Notes under the pieces: generated by a model
What the model saw: the letters and a program-made list of their open reading frames with translations, nothing else
The model's database searches: none
Told to the model about the DNA's origin: nothing
Assembly (NCBI RefSeq): GCF_039852015.1
Contig: NZ_CP156626.1
Location: forward strand, 1,274,249-1,338,248
Source of the DNA: Robbsia sp. KACC 23696
Lineage (GTDB): Bacteria; Pseudomonadota; Gammaproteobacteria; Burkholderiales; Burkholderiaceae
Reading direction: 5' to 3'
Length of the DNA stretch: 64,000 nt
Made by a program: the position numbers and the translations under genes
In this document: piece by piece, positions 1-9,289 of the stretch
Position numbering within the stretch: position 1 is the first letter of the stretch
Layout of the letters: every line of letters begins with the position of its first letter

Positions 1-1242
<1,242 letters not shown>

Positions 1243-1385
1243 ATATCCTTGCCCGTGGGGGCATACCTCGCGAGACGACGGCAGGTTCGCTTGTCTGTCT
1301 TATTGCGGGGGCGTCGATGGCGAGTTCATCGGCACGTGCCTTCACCGCACGGTGTTCCGCGGTCTCAGTCGGGCCGCGGACAAAG

Positions 1386-1425
1386 AAAAAACGCTGGGGA
1401 TCCTTGGATCCACCAGCGTTTTTTT
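1386..1425. terminator. Intrinsic terminator between groEL and the convergent thiD-like gene
   Basis: Stem AAAAAACGCTGG pairs with CCAGCGTTTTTTT across a loop that itself contains GGATCC twice. A-run and T-run flank both sides, so it can stop transcription of groEL (plus) and of the convergent kinase gene (minus). Confidence 0.9.
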
Positions 1426-1462
1426 ATGGACGGCGCATCAAGCGCCGCTTCTCCGATCGCGC

Positions 1463-2758
1463 TTAGTGACGCGAGCCTTGCATCGACCAGGCATCGATCG
1501 GTGCGACCCGACGCTCGGCGATGATGATCTCGCCACTGGCAGGCTGTGTCGGCGTGTCGGACGCCTCTTCCGTGCTCTCGACTTCTGCCGGCGGCGCGGC
1601 GAGATCGGCGTTGCCTTCGTCGTCGCTATCGTTGCCCGCGTGGGGACGCAGTCCCGGCGCGCCGGGGCCGCGGCTCCAGAAATAGCGATGCGGGATCCAC
1701 GCGCCCATGCCCGGGCGGAAACCATGCCGCATCGCCTGCGCCAGATAGCGTTGCGCTTCGGCAATCGCATCCGGGGCGGTGTGGCCGAGCGCCAGCAACG
1801 CCGCGACGGCCGCCGCGAGCGTGTCGCTGAAGCCGATGCCGCTGCCCGGCTGGGAGCGCGCGAACGACACACGTCCCTCGGCGACCGCGGCCGAACTGCC
1901 GCCTTGTCCGATATCCCGGCTGTTCCGACCCGCCACGCCGTGCCACGGTCCCATCATCGGTGCCGCACCGGCAAAGCGATGATGGCCGATGCGGCCACGC
2001 TCGCTGAACACGGTATGGGCGTAGTCGCTGCCGTGGGCTGCGGACAACAGCACGAATTCCGCGCCGGCGTCGATGATGCGCGCAACCGCCTCGGCGGTGG
2101 CGGCATCGGCACCCATCGGGTCGTCCAGCCCCGCGCCGGCCGGCATCGCGGCGGTGGAGGGCCAGCCGTCGCGTTGCTCGGCCGAACGCTGCGCCAGCCG
2201 GTCGGACACGCGCTCGGCGAGCCGCTCTTCGGACAGCATCGCTTCCTCGATCAGCTCCTCGTCGATGAAATCGGCGGTGAAGCCGGCGCCCAGGCCCTCG
2301 TAGCTCGCCAATTGGCGCGCCAGGAAGGCATCGGCCACGACGATCGACGATTGCGGCACCAGCAGCTCACCGATCGCCGCGCACAGATGCTCGTCGGCCA
2401 GCATATGGCCATTGGCATCGCGGCCCAGATCGGGGTGCAGGATCAGCGGGAGGGTGTCGTAGTCGGCGACGACCTCGGCAATGGCGCTGGCGATCTCGGC
2501 GCGTACCGTGGCGCCGATCTTGAAGGCCGCCACAGGCATGTCCTCCAGCAACATGCGGGCTTGTGCCGCGACATGCTCGGGATCCACGGCCGTGACGCCC
2601 AGGCAATCCCGGGAATCGCGGACCGCGTATCCGGTCAGGACGCTCACGCCGTGGCAGCCCATGCTCGCAAAGGTGGCCAAGTCCGCCTGAATGCCCGTGG
2701 CGCCGGTGGGATCGGCAATGCCGAAAGTCAAAACTATGGGAGGGGGGGAACTTATCAT
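1463..2758 (-). CDS. thiD: ThiD-like hydroxymethylpyrimidine/phosphomethylpyrimidine kinase, diverged and C-terminally extended
   Basis: Ribokinase-fold family that phosphorylates HMP and HMP-P in thiamine synthesis. The N-terminus is clearly of this family (IVLTFGIADPTGATGIQAD, residues about 8-26, then FASMGCHGVSVLTG), and the end of the domain reads MGAWIPHRYFW. The rest is unusual. The proline/asparagine block that follows the second half of the domain in E. coli ThiD is replaced by SSIVVADAFLARQLA. The GTGCT loop that holds the catalytic cysteine reads GIGFSDTLAAA, without Cys. A stretch of about 60 residues (183-240) has no match I can place, and about 65 acidic residues follow the domain end. 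At 431 residues it is much longer than the usual 265-270. The position next to a rubredoxin gene and groEL is, from memory, a common Burkholderia arrangement. It may be a ThiD paralogue with another role; a true HMP-P kinase activity is uncertain. Confidence 0.75.
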   Translation of the reverse strand: MISSPPPIVLTFGIADPTGATGIQADLATFASMGCHGVSVLTGYAVRDSRDCLGVTAVDPEHVAAQARMLLEDMPVAAFKIGATVRAEIASAIAEVVADYDTLPLILHPDLGRDANGHMLADEHLCAAIGELLVPQSSIVVADAFLARQLASYEGLGAGFTADFIDEELIEEAMLSEERLAERVSDRLAQRSAEQRDGWPSTAAMPAGAGLDDPMGADAATAEAVARIIDAGAEFVLLSAAHGSDYAHTVFSERGRIGHHRFAGAAPMMGPWHGVAGRNSRDIGQGGSSAAVAEGRVSFARSQPGSGIGFSDTLAAAVAALLALGHTAPDAIAEAQRYLAQAMRHGFRPGMGAWIPHRYFWSRGPGAPGLRPHAGNDSDDEGNADLAAPPAEVESTEEASDTPTQPASGEIIIAERRVAPIDAWSMQGSRH

Positions 2759-2797
2759 GCGTCAATTTATTGCGCGGTCAGGTGCTCCGCGCGATGA

Positions 2798-2819
2798 GAA
2801 AAGCCCAGTCGGGCTTTTC
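2798..2819. terminator. Perfect terminator-like hairpin in a divergent intergenic region
   Basis: GAAAAGCCC (2798-2806) pairs perfectly with GGGCTTTTC (2811-2819) over a four-base loop. The A/T ends make it look like a bidirectional intrinsic terminator, yet no gene ends here. It lies 39 bases upstream of the thiD-like start on one strand and 68 bases upstream of the rubredoxin start on the other. It could be a leader attenuator or a relic. Confidence 0.6.
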
Positions 2820-2887
2820 GTCGATGCGCCAAACCGTTACCATCATGGTTTGCATTGTAGCGGATCGTCGTAGGACGCATCGAAAGA

Positions 2888-3058
2888 ATGGAATATCAAA
2901 GCTGGATGTGCCTGATTTGCGGTTGGATTTATGACGAAGAGGCAGGACTGCCGGAAGAGGGCATTGCGCCCGGCACGAAGTGGGATGACGTGCCAATCAA
3001 CTGGACCTGCCCTGAGTGTGGGGCCCGCAAGGAAGATTTCGAGATGGTTCAGATCTGA
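2888..3058 (+). CDS. rubA: Rubredoxin
   Basis: A 56-residue one-iron electron-transfer protein, too short for many ORF callers. It reads MEYQSWMCLICGWIYDEE at the start and has the two rubredoxin knuckles CLICG (8-12) and CPECG (41-45), whose four cysteines bind a single iron. The conserved aromatic and acidic surroundings (GWIYDEEAG, PGTKWDDVP, W39) are present. Length matches standalone rubredoxins (about 53-56). The partner (for example an alkane hydroxylase, an oxygen-detoxifying flavoprotein or a rubredoxin reductase) is not in the window. It is transcribed away from the thiD-like gene and is followed by its own terminator. Confidence 0.95.
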   Translation: MEYQSWMCLICGWIYDEEAGLPEEGIAPGTKWDDVPINWTCPECGARKEDFEMVQI

Positions 3059-3099
3059 TCCGCAACGCGTGTCTTGACGACGCGCGATGGATCGATAGG

Positions 3100-3135
3100 G
3101 CCGGACCCCGTCAGCACGACGCGGTCCGGCTTTTT
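3100..3135 (+). terminator. Rho-independent terminator of the rubredoxin gene
   Basis: GCCGGACC (3100-3107) pairs with GGTCCGGC (3123-3130) and is followed directly by TTTTT. There is no T-run on the opposite strand, so it serves the rubredoxin transcript rather than the convergent photolyase. Confidence 0.85.
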
Positions 3136-3155
3136 GCGTGGTGCGATCGCCTGGC

Positions 3156-4739
3156 TCAGTTTTCTTCGGTGCCGACCTTTTTGACGACGTCGTAGCGCTC
3201 CAGCGTTCGCTGACGCGCCTCGGCGTGGTCGACGAGCGGACGCGGGTAGTGCTTGTCGAGCGTGATGCCGGCCCGGGCCAGGATCTCGGGCTTTGCGAGC
3301 CAGGGCGCGTGGATCGATTTGTCGTCGAGCGCGGCAAGCTCGGGCACCCATTCGCGGATGAAGGTGCCCTTGGCGTCGAATTTTTCCGATTGCGTCAGCG
3401 GATTGAAGATACGGAACCAGGGCTGCGCATCGCAGCCGCTCGACGCCGCCCATTGCCAATTGCCGTTGTTGGCGGACAAGTCGAAGTCATTTAGCAACCG
3501 CTCGAAGTAGGCTTCGCCGCGACGCCAGTCGATACCGAGGTCCTTGATCAGGAAGGTTGCCGCCACCATCCGCAGACGGTTATGCATGAAGCCGGTCTGG
3601 TTGATCTGCCGCATGGCCGCATCCACCAGCGGATAGCCGGTCCGCGCCTCGCACCAGGCCGCGAAATGCGCCTCGGCGGTCTTGCCGCTCTGCCATTGGA
3701 TCCGGTCATATTCCGGTTTGTAGGCGTAGCGGGCCGGCTTCGGCGTACGGAGATGGCGGGGAAGCGCGTCCTTCTCCGCGTGTTCGTCCTCGTCGAATTC
3801 GCGCTCGTCCTCGACGACCAGACGCGGGTTGTGGAACAGGATCTGGAAAAAGAAATCGCGCCAGACCAGTTCCGACAGCCAGGTCTCCGCGCCCTCGCGG
3901 TCGCGCGCCGCGTGACTGGCGGCATAGGCCGTGCGGGCCAGCGCGCGCGGGGAGATCGTGCCATGCCGCAGATGCGTCGACAGCAGACTGGTGGAGGCGA
4001 GCGCCGGGAAATCCCGGGTGCGATGATAGTCGCCCACGCGGCTCTCGAATTGCTCCAGCAGCGTCAATGCGTTGTCTTCGCCGGCCGGCAGGGGCGTCTG
4101 CGCCTCGCCGAAGCCCATCGCCTGCAGCGACGGCAGCTCGCGGGGATGCAGGCGCCCTTTCAGGTCTTTGAAAGCTGGCGCGCGGGCCGGCGGTGCGGCA
4201 AGCCGGTCCAGATGTCGCTCGGACGGCCGCGCGGCGAAGGCGCGATCGCCTTGCGCGGCCAGCAACCAGGCCCGTTTGTACGGCGTGTAGACGCTGTAAG
4301 GCTTGCCGGCGCCCGTCAGGACCTCGTTTTTCTCGAAAATTGCCTGGTCTTTGAAGGACCGCAGCACGATATCGACATCGTCCAGCCGGTCCGCGACTTG
4401 CGCATCACGGGCGATGGCCGCGGGTTCGTAATCGTGGTTGAGGAAGACCGCGTCGACGTGCAATTGCTGCGCGAGCGCGGGCACCAGCTCGACGGGATCG
4501 CCTTCGCCGATCCACAGACCGCCGCCGTGCTGCTGCAAGGTGCGCTGCAGTTCGACCAGACTTTCGTGAATGAAAGCGACCCGCGCATCGTTGGCGGGAA
4601 GCCCGTCCAGGATGGCGCGGTCGAAGATGAACACACAGTGGACCTGCTGCGCGGCCTCCAGCGCATGGTAGAGTGCTGTCTGGTCGCGAGTACGCAGGTC
4701 GCGCCGGAACCACACCAGGGCGTTACTGAATTCGGGCAT
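3156..4739 (-). CDS. phrB: Deoxyribodipyrimidine photolyase (CPD photolyase, cryptochrome/photolyase family)
   Basis: Light-driven repair of cyclobutane pyrimidine dimers using FADH-. The N-terminal alpha/beta antenna domain begins ALVWFRRDLRTRDQTALYHA and includes VFIFDRAILDGLP. The helical FAD domain holds STHLRHGTISPRALA, WLSELVWRDFFFQILFHNPR (about 283-302), MHNRLRMVAATFLIKDL and the hallmark NGNWQWAASSGCDAQPWFR (about 420-438) followed by IFNPLTQSEKFD. At 527 residues it is a little above the usual 470-500, from extra residues in the hinge region. Only 31 bases separate its start from that of yqgE on the other strand, so the two promoters must be compact. Class I CPD photolyase is most likely; other subclasses cannot be excluded without a tree. 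Confidence 0.95.
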   Translation of the reverse strand: MPEFSNALVWFRRDLRTRDQTALYHALEAAQQVHCVFIFDRAILDGLPANDARVAFIHESLVELQRTLQQHGGGLWIGEGDPVELVPALAQQLHVDAVFLNHDYEPAAIARDAQVADRLDDVDIVLRSFKDQAIFEKNEVLTGAGKPYSVYTPYKRAWLLAAQGDRAFAARPSERHLDRLAAPPARAPAFKDLKGRLHPRELPSLQAMGFGEAQTPLPAGEDNALTLLEQFESRVGDYHRTRDFPALASTSLLSTHLRHGTISPRALARTAYAASHAARDREGAETWLSELVWRDFFFQILFHNPRLVVEDEREFDEDEHAEKDALPRHLRTPKPARYAYKPEYDRIQWQSGKTAEAHFAAWCEARTGYPLVDAAMRQINQTGFMHNRLRMVAATFLIKDLGIDWRRGEAYFERLLNDFDLSANNGNWQWAASSGCDAQPWFRIFNPLTQSEKFDAKGTFIREWVPELAALDDKSIHAPWLAKPEILARAGITLDKHYPRPLVDHAEARQRTLERYDVVKKVGTEEN

Positions 4740-4770
4740 ACCGTTACCGTGTCTTTGCTAAAATTGCATC

Positions 4771-5346
4771 ATGTCCAAGTCCTCTGCCGATCGCATTAAC
4801 CTGACGAACCAATTCCTGATCGCTATGCCCGGCATGGCGGACTCGAATTTCTCGGGTACTGTCATCTATTGCTGTGAACACAGCGAGAAGGGCGCGCTCG
4901 GCCTCGTGATCAATCGCCCCACCGATATCGACTTGAAGTCGTTATTCGATCGGATCGATCTGAAACTCGACAGCGCGACCCTGTCCTCCCTCCCAGTGTA
5001 CTTCGGCGGGCCTGTTCAGACCGAACGCGGCTTCGTCTTGCACGAACCGGGCGGCGAATATACGTCGTCGATGACGGTACCGGGTGGGCTCGAAATGACC
5101 ACGTCGAAAGACGTGCTCGAAGCGGTGGCAAGCGGGCAGGGACCGAAAAAGTTCCTGCTGACGCTGGGGCATACCGGCTGGGGCGCGGGGCAGCTCGAGA
5201 ACGAAATCGCGCAGAACGGCTGGCTGACGGTCGATGCCGACCCGTCGATCATCTTCGATGTTCCGGCCGAGCAGCGACAGGAGGCCGCACTGGCCTTGCT
5301 GGGCGTCTCCTTGTCGATGTTGTCCGGCGAGGCGGGGCACGCTTGA
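4771..5346 (+). CDS. yqgE: YqgE/AlgH family protein (UPF0301)
   Basis: Small cytosolic protein of 191 residues in the conserved AlgH/YqgE family, which lacks a firmly established biochemical function. Family blocks are [20 protein letters not shown] at the start, [37 protein letters not shown], and [18 protein letters not shown] near the end, closing with [18 protein letters not shown]. It is immediately followed, with overlapping stop and start, by ruvX, a pairing conserved across proteobacteria. A TAAAAT element at 4759-4764 lies just upstream of the ATG. It may be a -10 box, but then the leader would be very short. No strong ribosome-binding site is seen. Confidence 0.95.
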   Translation: MSKSSADRINLTNQFLIAMPGMADSNFSGTVIYCCEHSEKGALGLVINRPTDIDLKSLFDRIDLKLDSATLSSLPVYFGGPVQTERGFVLHEPGGEYTSSMTVPGGLEMTTSKDVLEAVASGQGPKKFLLTLGHTGWGAGQLENEIAQNGWLTVDADPSIIFDVPAEQRQEAALALLGVSLSMLSGEAGHA

Positions 5347-5861
5347 CTGGCATTGCACCGGCGTTTGTTTCCGATGCCTCGGTCGTACTGGGATTCGACT
5401 ACGGCGAGAAGCGCATCGGCCTGGCGGTCGGCAATACGCTGACCGGCTCCGCGCGCCCGCTGGCGATCATCGAAAACCGTTCCCGCGATTACCGTTTTGC
5501 GGAAATCGGCAAAGTCATTGCCGAGTGGCGCCCGGCGGTTCTCGTCGTCGGTCTGCCTTTTCACCCGGACGGCGCGGCCCATGAGATGACGCAGCTCGCC
5601 CGCCGATTCGGCAACCAGTTGAATGGTCGCTTCAATGTGCCCGTGGTGTGGGTCGACGAGCGTTATACGTCAGTCGAAGCACGGCAATTGGCGCGTGAGG
5701 CGGGACAGGGCGGCGGCGGTCGTGGACGGAGTGGCGGCGGTGCCGGGCGGGGCGGTCGGGGACCGCGCATCGATGATGCCGCGGCCAGCTTGATTCTGCA
5801 GCAATACCTGAACGACGGCGGCACTAGCCAAGTCGATCTCAGCGGCCAGGGCGGCGCCTGA
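5343..5861 (+). CDS. ruvX: Putative pre-16S rRNA nuclease / Holliday junction resolvase-like protein with Gly-Arg-rich insert
   Basis: RNase H-fold YqgF/RuvX protein, implicated in 16S rRNA 5'-end processing. The first metal motif is [18 protein letters not shown] with the catalytic Asp, the second is [10 protein letters not shown], and [12 protein letters not shown] carries the conserved DER; the last helix has [14 protein letters not shown] with the final Asp pair. Start is TTG at 5343, overlapping the yqgE stop. The protein is 172 residues against about 138-150 for the family. The excess sits between the third and last motifs as a low-complexity Gly/Arg stretch (about residues 121-143, [20 protein letters not shown]) that replaces the usual short loop. 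The insert is basic and RGG-like, so extra nucleic-acid binding is possible. It is followed by the pyrB-like gene with a TGATG overlap. Confidence 0.93.
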   Translation: MTGIAPAFVSDASVVLGFDYGEKRIGLAVGNTLTGSARPLAIIENRSRDYRFAEIGKVIAEWRPAVLVVGLPFHPDGAAHEMTQLARRFGNQLNGRFNVPVVWVDERYTSVEARQLAREAGQGGGGRGRSGGGAGRGGRGPRIDDAAASLILQQYLNDGGTSQVDLSGQGGA

Positions 5862-7078
5862 TGAGTTGGGCGTCGCATCCGCAGGCCGGATCGGATGGGG
5901 GGCTGCGACATCTGCTGACCTTGGATGGCTTGCCGCGTCGGCACCTGGAGCATCTGCTGCGCTGGGCTGCGCGCTATCTCGTTTATCTGACGGCGGGAAG
6001 CGTCTCGCCGGCACCGGGCAGCGATGATGCCGGTCACGGTGTGCTTGCCGGGTCCTGCGTCGTGCCGATGTTCGTCGATATGGAGGAGCAGGCCGCCTGC
6101 GTGGCCGCCGCCCTGGCGCTCGGCGCCGATGTCCGGTTTTGCCCCGGATTCGTTGGGGCGGAAGCGACATCGCTGGCGTCCCAACCGCTAGTCGGTGGCG
6201 CAGGCGTTGCGGGCGATGGCGTGTCTTCGCGCCGTCTGATCGACTGGCTCCCCGCGCTCGCTGATGCGCGCTATCTGATCCTCCAGCATGGGCAAAACGG
6301 CGCGCCTTTTCTGTTCGCCGCCCATTGCGCGGCGCATCAACAAATTGTGAATGCCGGCGACGGCAGCTATGCGCACCCGATACGCGCGCTATGCAATATT
6401 CTCGACATCGTGCAACGCAAGCCGGATTTGGCGGCGCTGCGGGTGGCGATTCTCGGTGATATCGCCGGTTCCGGCGTCGCACGCTCGACTTTGCATGCCT
6501 TGACGACCTTGGGCGCGCCGGAAATCCGGGTCGTCGGACCGACCGCACTGTCTTTCGAGGCGATCGCGCAGTTAGGAGCGACTTGGTACGCCGATCCCGA
6601 GATTGGCCTGGCCGATATGGATGCGGTGGTGGTGCTGTCCACGGACCGGGCGCAAGCAGGTGACACGTCAGCAGCCTATGTGCGGTTTGGCGAAAGGACG
6701 GATGCCGATGGGGACGCGTTTGCACTGACGCCGCCGCCGAATCTTGTCGTCCAAGCGGTCTGGATGGCGGTTTTCGCGGTGTTGGCGGGATGCGCCGATG
6801 AGAACGTCCATCGCGTCATCGGTTGGCAGGGCATGCCATACACCGACGATTCGCTCGACGTCCCGCCGATCAACCCGGGGGTGGGCGATAGCGATGGGCG
6901 AAACGTTGCCACCACGGCCGATACCGACGCTGATTCAAGGGGCGACGGTCTTGCTGCCGAGCACTGTCGGCGCGGGCCTGCGTCGCGTCCAAACGGATGT
7001 TTATCTAGACGCGGGCGTCATCGCGGGCATCGGCGCCGAACCTGCGGGCTTCGCGCGTTCCACCGCGCAACACATTGA
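5861..7078 (+). CDS. pyrB: Aspartate carbamoyltransferase homologue lacking the active-site residues (PyrB-like)
   Basis: Homologue of the catalytic chain of aspartate carbamoyltransferase (carbamoyl phosphate + aspartate, pyrimidine pathway) by position and by framework: LRHLLTLDGLPRRHLEHLL, NAGDGSYAHPIRALCNILDI, VAILGDIAGSGVARSTLHAL and VWMAVFAVLAG align with normal PyrB. The functional residues do not. The carbamoyl-phosphate loop Ser-Thr-Arg-Thr is replaced by residues 74-77 (MEEQ). The arginine of VRH is Gln142. The His of HPTQ is kept (H172), but its Gln is Arg175. The arginine of the GDI loop is Gly, and the aspartate-binding arginine of LRxQ is Ser260. After residue 315 an unrelated tail of about 90 residues runs 185 bases into the next gene. 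pyrR, which I recall between ruvX and pyrB in some relatives, is absent. Probably a pseudo-enzyme or decaying copy, so a working PyrB is expected elsewhere. Confidence 0.8.
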   Translation: MSWASHPQAGSDGGLRHLLTLDGLPRRHLEHLLRWAARYLVYLTAGSVSPAPGSDDAGHGVLAGSCVVPMFVDMEEQAACVAAALALGADVRFCPGFVGAEATSLASQPLVGGAGVAGDGVSSRRLIDWLPALADARYLILQHGQNGAPFLFAAHCAAHQQIVNAGDGSYAHPIRALCNILDIVQRKPDLAALRVAILGDIAGSGVARSTLHALTTLGAPEIRVVGPTALSFEAIAQLGATWYADPEIGLADMDAVVVLSTDRAQAGDTSAAYVRFGERTDADGDAFALTPPPNLVVQAVWMAVFAVLAGCADENVHRVIGWQGMPYTDDSLDVPPINPGVGDSDGRNVATTADTDADSRGDGLAAEHCRRGPASRPNGCLSRRGRHRGHRRRTCGLRAFHRATH

Positions 7079-8231
7079 TGCGCGGGGTTTGATGCTGATG
7101 CCGGCCATGGTCGATCTCTGCGCGCGATATGGGTCCGCCGCGGCTGCGTGGCCGGAAGCCGCGGCGTGCGGCATTGCGGCGTTTGTAAGTCCGGGGATCG
7201 CGCGGGTCGATTGTCGTGCAGCGATGCATCGGCGTGCCGAGGCTGACGGGCGCGATCGCGATCGCGACGGGGGCGCGCTGAGTGATGCCCATTTCCCCGA
7301 CGTCGACGTCGATTCCGATACAGCGCCCTTTGCCTGGGGCTCCCCGACGTTCGACGCAGGCTTCGACGGCATCGCCGATCGTGCCGGCTTGCAAGCCGCG
7401 ATGTCGCGCGCAAAGGCTGCCGGCGTGCCGTTATGGGTCAGGCCGCGGGACCGTGCGCTGGCGGCAGGCGGCGTGATGGCGAGCGGGCCTTTCGCCGTGC
7501 GTCTGGGCTTGCCCGGGGTGCCCGAGGCGGCGGAAACGCAGGCGATAGACGCTGTGGTGGCATCGATGCGCGAGACGCAGGCGGCGGTACATTTGTCCCG
7601 ACTGTCGTCGGCGGAAGGGGTGATGCGCGTGCGCGACGCGAAAGCCGACGGCCTTGCCTTGACCTGCGACGTCGCGGCGCATCAGCTGCATCTGATCGAT
7701 GTCGATATCGGCTGGTTCGACAGCCGTTTCCGCTTTGATCCGCCTTTGCGCGCAGCCGGCGATCGTGAGGCGCTGCGTCACGGGCTGGCGGACGGCACGA
7801 TCGATGCGATCTGCTCCGATCACACGCCGCACCGTGCGCGAGATAAACAGGTGCCGTTTGCGCAGGCGCCGGCGGGGGCGCCGAGTTTTGCGCTGCTGCT
7901 CGCATTAACGATTAAATGGGCTTCAGAGGAACGCGTGCCTTTGGCCGAGGCCTTGTCTCGCATCACGTCGAAGCCCGCGGCGATCGTCGGCGGTCGTGCT
8001 GGGTGCATCGCCTTGGGTGCCGTTGCGGACCTCGCTCTCTTTGATCCGGACGATTACTGGCAGGTAGAGGACGGCAATGGCGCAGGTGAAAACGCAAGTG
8101 ACCATCGTGCGGCGTCGCCATTTGCAGGCTTCGAGCTACCCGCGCCTATCCGAGAAACCTGGCTGGCAGGACTGAAAATGTCTCAATTATGGGATTCGCG
8201 AGGCTATACGGATTGCGTGCAGGATCGGTAA
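6894..8231 (+). CDS. pyrC': Dihydroorotase-like subunit without the zinc-binding HxH (PyrC' type)
   Basis: Amidohydrolase-fold protein of the PyrC' group, known in Pseudomonas to be an inactive dihydroorotase that assembles with PyrB. The metal motif DLHVHLR of active enzymes reads VDLCARYGSA here, without either His. The second half is well conserved: ASGPFAVRLGLPGVPEAAET, VHLSRLSSAEGVMRVRDAKA, LTCDVAAHQLHLIDVDIGWF, DGTIDAICSDHTPHR and FAGFELPAPIRETWLAG. The first half (about 60-190) is shortened and rewritten, rich in Asp/Arg. I start it at the ATG at 6894 (MGETLPPRPIP, 445 residues); an upstream frame-open stretch inside pyrB is not conserved in character. It overlaps the PyrB-like frame by 185 bases. 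With both partners catalytically empty, this pair may be regulatory or vestigial. Confidence 0.85.
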   Translation: MGETLPPRPIPTLIQGATVLLPSTVGAGLRRVQTDVYLDAGVIAGIGAEPAGFARSTAQHIDARGLMLMPAMVDLCARYGSAAAAWPEAAACGIAAFVSPGIARVDCRAAMHRRAEADGRDRDRDGGALSDAHFPDVDVDSDTAPFAWGSPTFDAGFDGIADRAGLQAAMSRAKAAGVPLWVRPRDRALAAGGVMASGPFAVRLGLPGVPEAAETQAIDAVVASMRETQAAVHLSRLSSAEGVMRVRDAKADGLALTCDVAAHQLHLIDVDIGWFDSRFRFDPPLRAAGDREALRHGLADGTIDAICSDHTPHRARDKQVPFAQAPAGAPSFALLLALTIKWASEERVPLAEALSRITSKPAAIVGGRAGCIALGAVADLALFDPDDYWQVEDGNGAGENASDHRAASPFAGFELPAPIRETWLAGLKMSQLWDSRGYTDCVQDR

Positions 8232-8324
8232 TATGCGTTTCACGGACAGACGTAATGCTCCCTCTCCTTGTGACCGGTGTGTGATGCTCCGCGCTGGTTC
8301 CCTGTCCCTCGTTTACGGTCTTTC

Positions 8325-9203
8325 ATGCAACGTCCAGTGAGTCCCGCGCCCGAAGCGGATCGTGCCGATGTGCCGCACGTCGTATCAGCCCCGTCCCCGG
8401 TCGACGACGGAGACATCGCGGTCCGCCGCGCGCCTGCGTTGGCGAAATATCGCTTGATTGCGCATATCGTCAAGGGTGTCTGGCTGATCGTGACGCGCTA
8501 CAAACGGGTGGACGCGGGCAGGCAGCAACAGATGGTGCGCCTTTGGGCCGACCAATTGCTGGCGCTGTGCGGTGTGACGTTGAAGGTGCACTTGCCTGCG
8601 GGTGTTTCCGTGCTGGATCAAGGAGCGATGGTGGTGTCGAACCACGTTTCCTGGCTCGACATCTATGTGATCAATGCCTGGCGTCCAACGCCATTCGTCG
8701 CGAAATCCGAGATAGCGCGCTGGCCGGTAATCGGCTTTTTAGCGACGGCGATCGGCACGGTGTTTATTCAGCGGGAACGTCGTGGCGATGCCAAACGTAT
8801 CGTCGATCAGTTATCCAATGTCTTGAGGCGCGGCGGTTTGGTATGTCTGTTCCCCGAGGGGACGACGGGTGCCGGGCGTACGATCATGCCGTTTCACGCC
8901 AACATCTTCCAGGCGGCAGTTGCAGCCGATGCGCCTGTGCAGCCGGTCTGTCTGCTCTACGAGCGTCCCCATGCCGGGCGGCGCGGTGAACAGTCTCTGG
9001 CACCGGCTTATATCGGCGATATGTCCTTGGGCGATACGTTGCGGGCCGTGTTAAAAGAGGGCCCGATCGTAGCGCATCTGTATGTGGGCCAAGCGCTCAC
9101 CGGTCTCGCCGATAGACGCAGCGCATCACAAGCGGCGCACGCGGCGATCGCGGGGATGCTGCAGGAAATGCAGGCACCGCTAGAAGCGCCGCAGGATCAT
9201 TGA
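8325..9203 (+). CDS. plsC: 1-acyl-sn-glycerol-3-phosphate acyltransferase (PlsC family)
   Basis: Membrane-associated acyltransferase that adds the second acyl chain in phosphatidic acid synthesis, or a lyso-ornithine-lipid type relative. The catalytic HX4D motif is NHVSWLD, followed by FVAKSEIARWPVIGFLATA, the FIQRERR substrate-binding block and LFPEGTT. There is a hydrophobic N-terminal segment around HIVKGVWLIVT. I start at the ATG at 8325 (MQRPVSPAPE, 292 residues). A GTG at 8277 in the same frame would add 16 residues, and neither has a clear Shine-Dalgarno. It is the last gene of the yqgE-ruvX-pyrB-pyrC' run and faces apaH convergently. Confidence 0.92.
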   Translation: MQRPVSPAPEADRADVPHVVSAPSPVDDGDIAVRRAPALAKYRLIAHIVKGVWLIVTRYKRVDAGRQQQMVRLWADQLLALCGVTLKVHLPAGVSVLDQGAMVVSNHVSWLDIYVINAWRPTPFVAKSEIARWPVIGFLATAIGTVFIQRERRGDAKRIVDQLSNVLRRGGLVCLFPEGTTGAGRTIMPFHANIFQAAVAADAPVQPVCLLYERPHAGRRGEQSLAPAYIGDMSLGDTLRAVLKEGPIVAHLYVGQALTGLADRRSASQAAHAAIAGMLQEMQAPLEAPQDH

Positions 9204-9289
9204 AGGGTGCCACTGTCGCGGGGCGGATGGCGACGTAGACGACGGAGCCGGCATCCACGTGGAGTGGCTTCCCCGCGTCTTCAGCGGGA

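Noticed and set aside
2759-2887. TPP riboswitch upstream of the thiD-like gene
   Set aside because: The leader is short and lacks the conserved CTGAGA and ACCTGATC core elements; only a simple hairpin is present.
3582-4799. 405-codon plus-strand frame opposite the photolyase
   Set aside because: Shadow of a gene with all photolyase motifs; no conserved domain of its own.
5670-6725. 351-codon minus-strand frame opposite ruvX and pyrB
   Set aside because: Arg/Pro-rich shadow typical of GC-rich coding DNA; the plus-strand frame carries recognisable PyrB and RuvX blocks.
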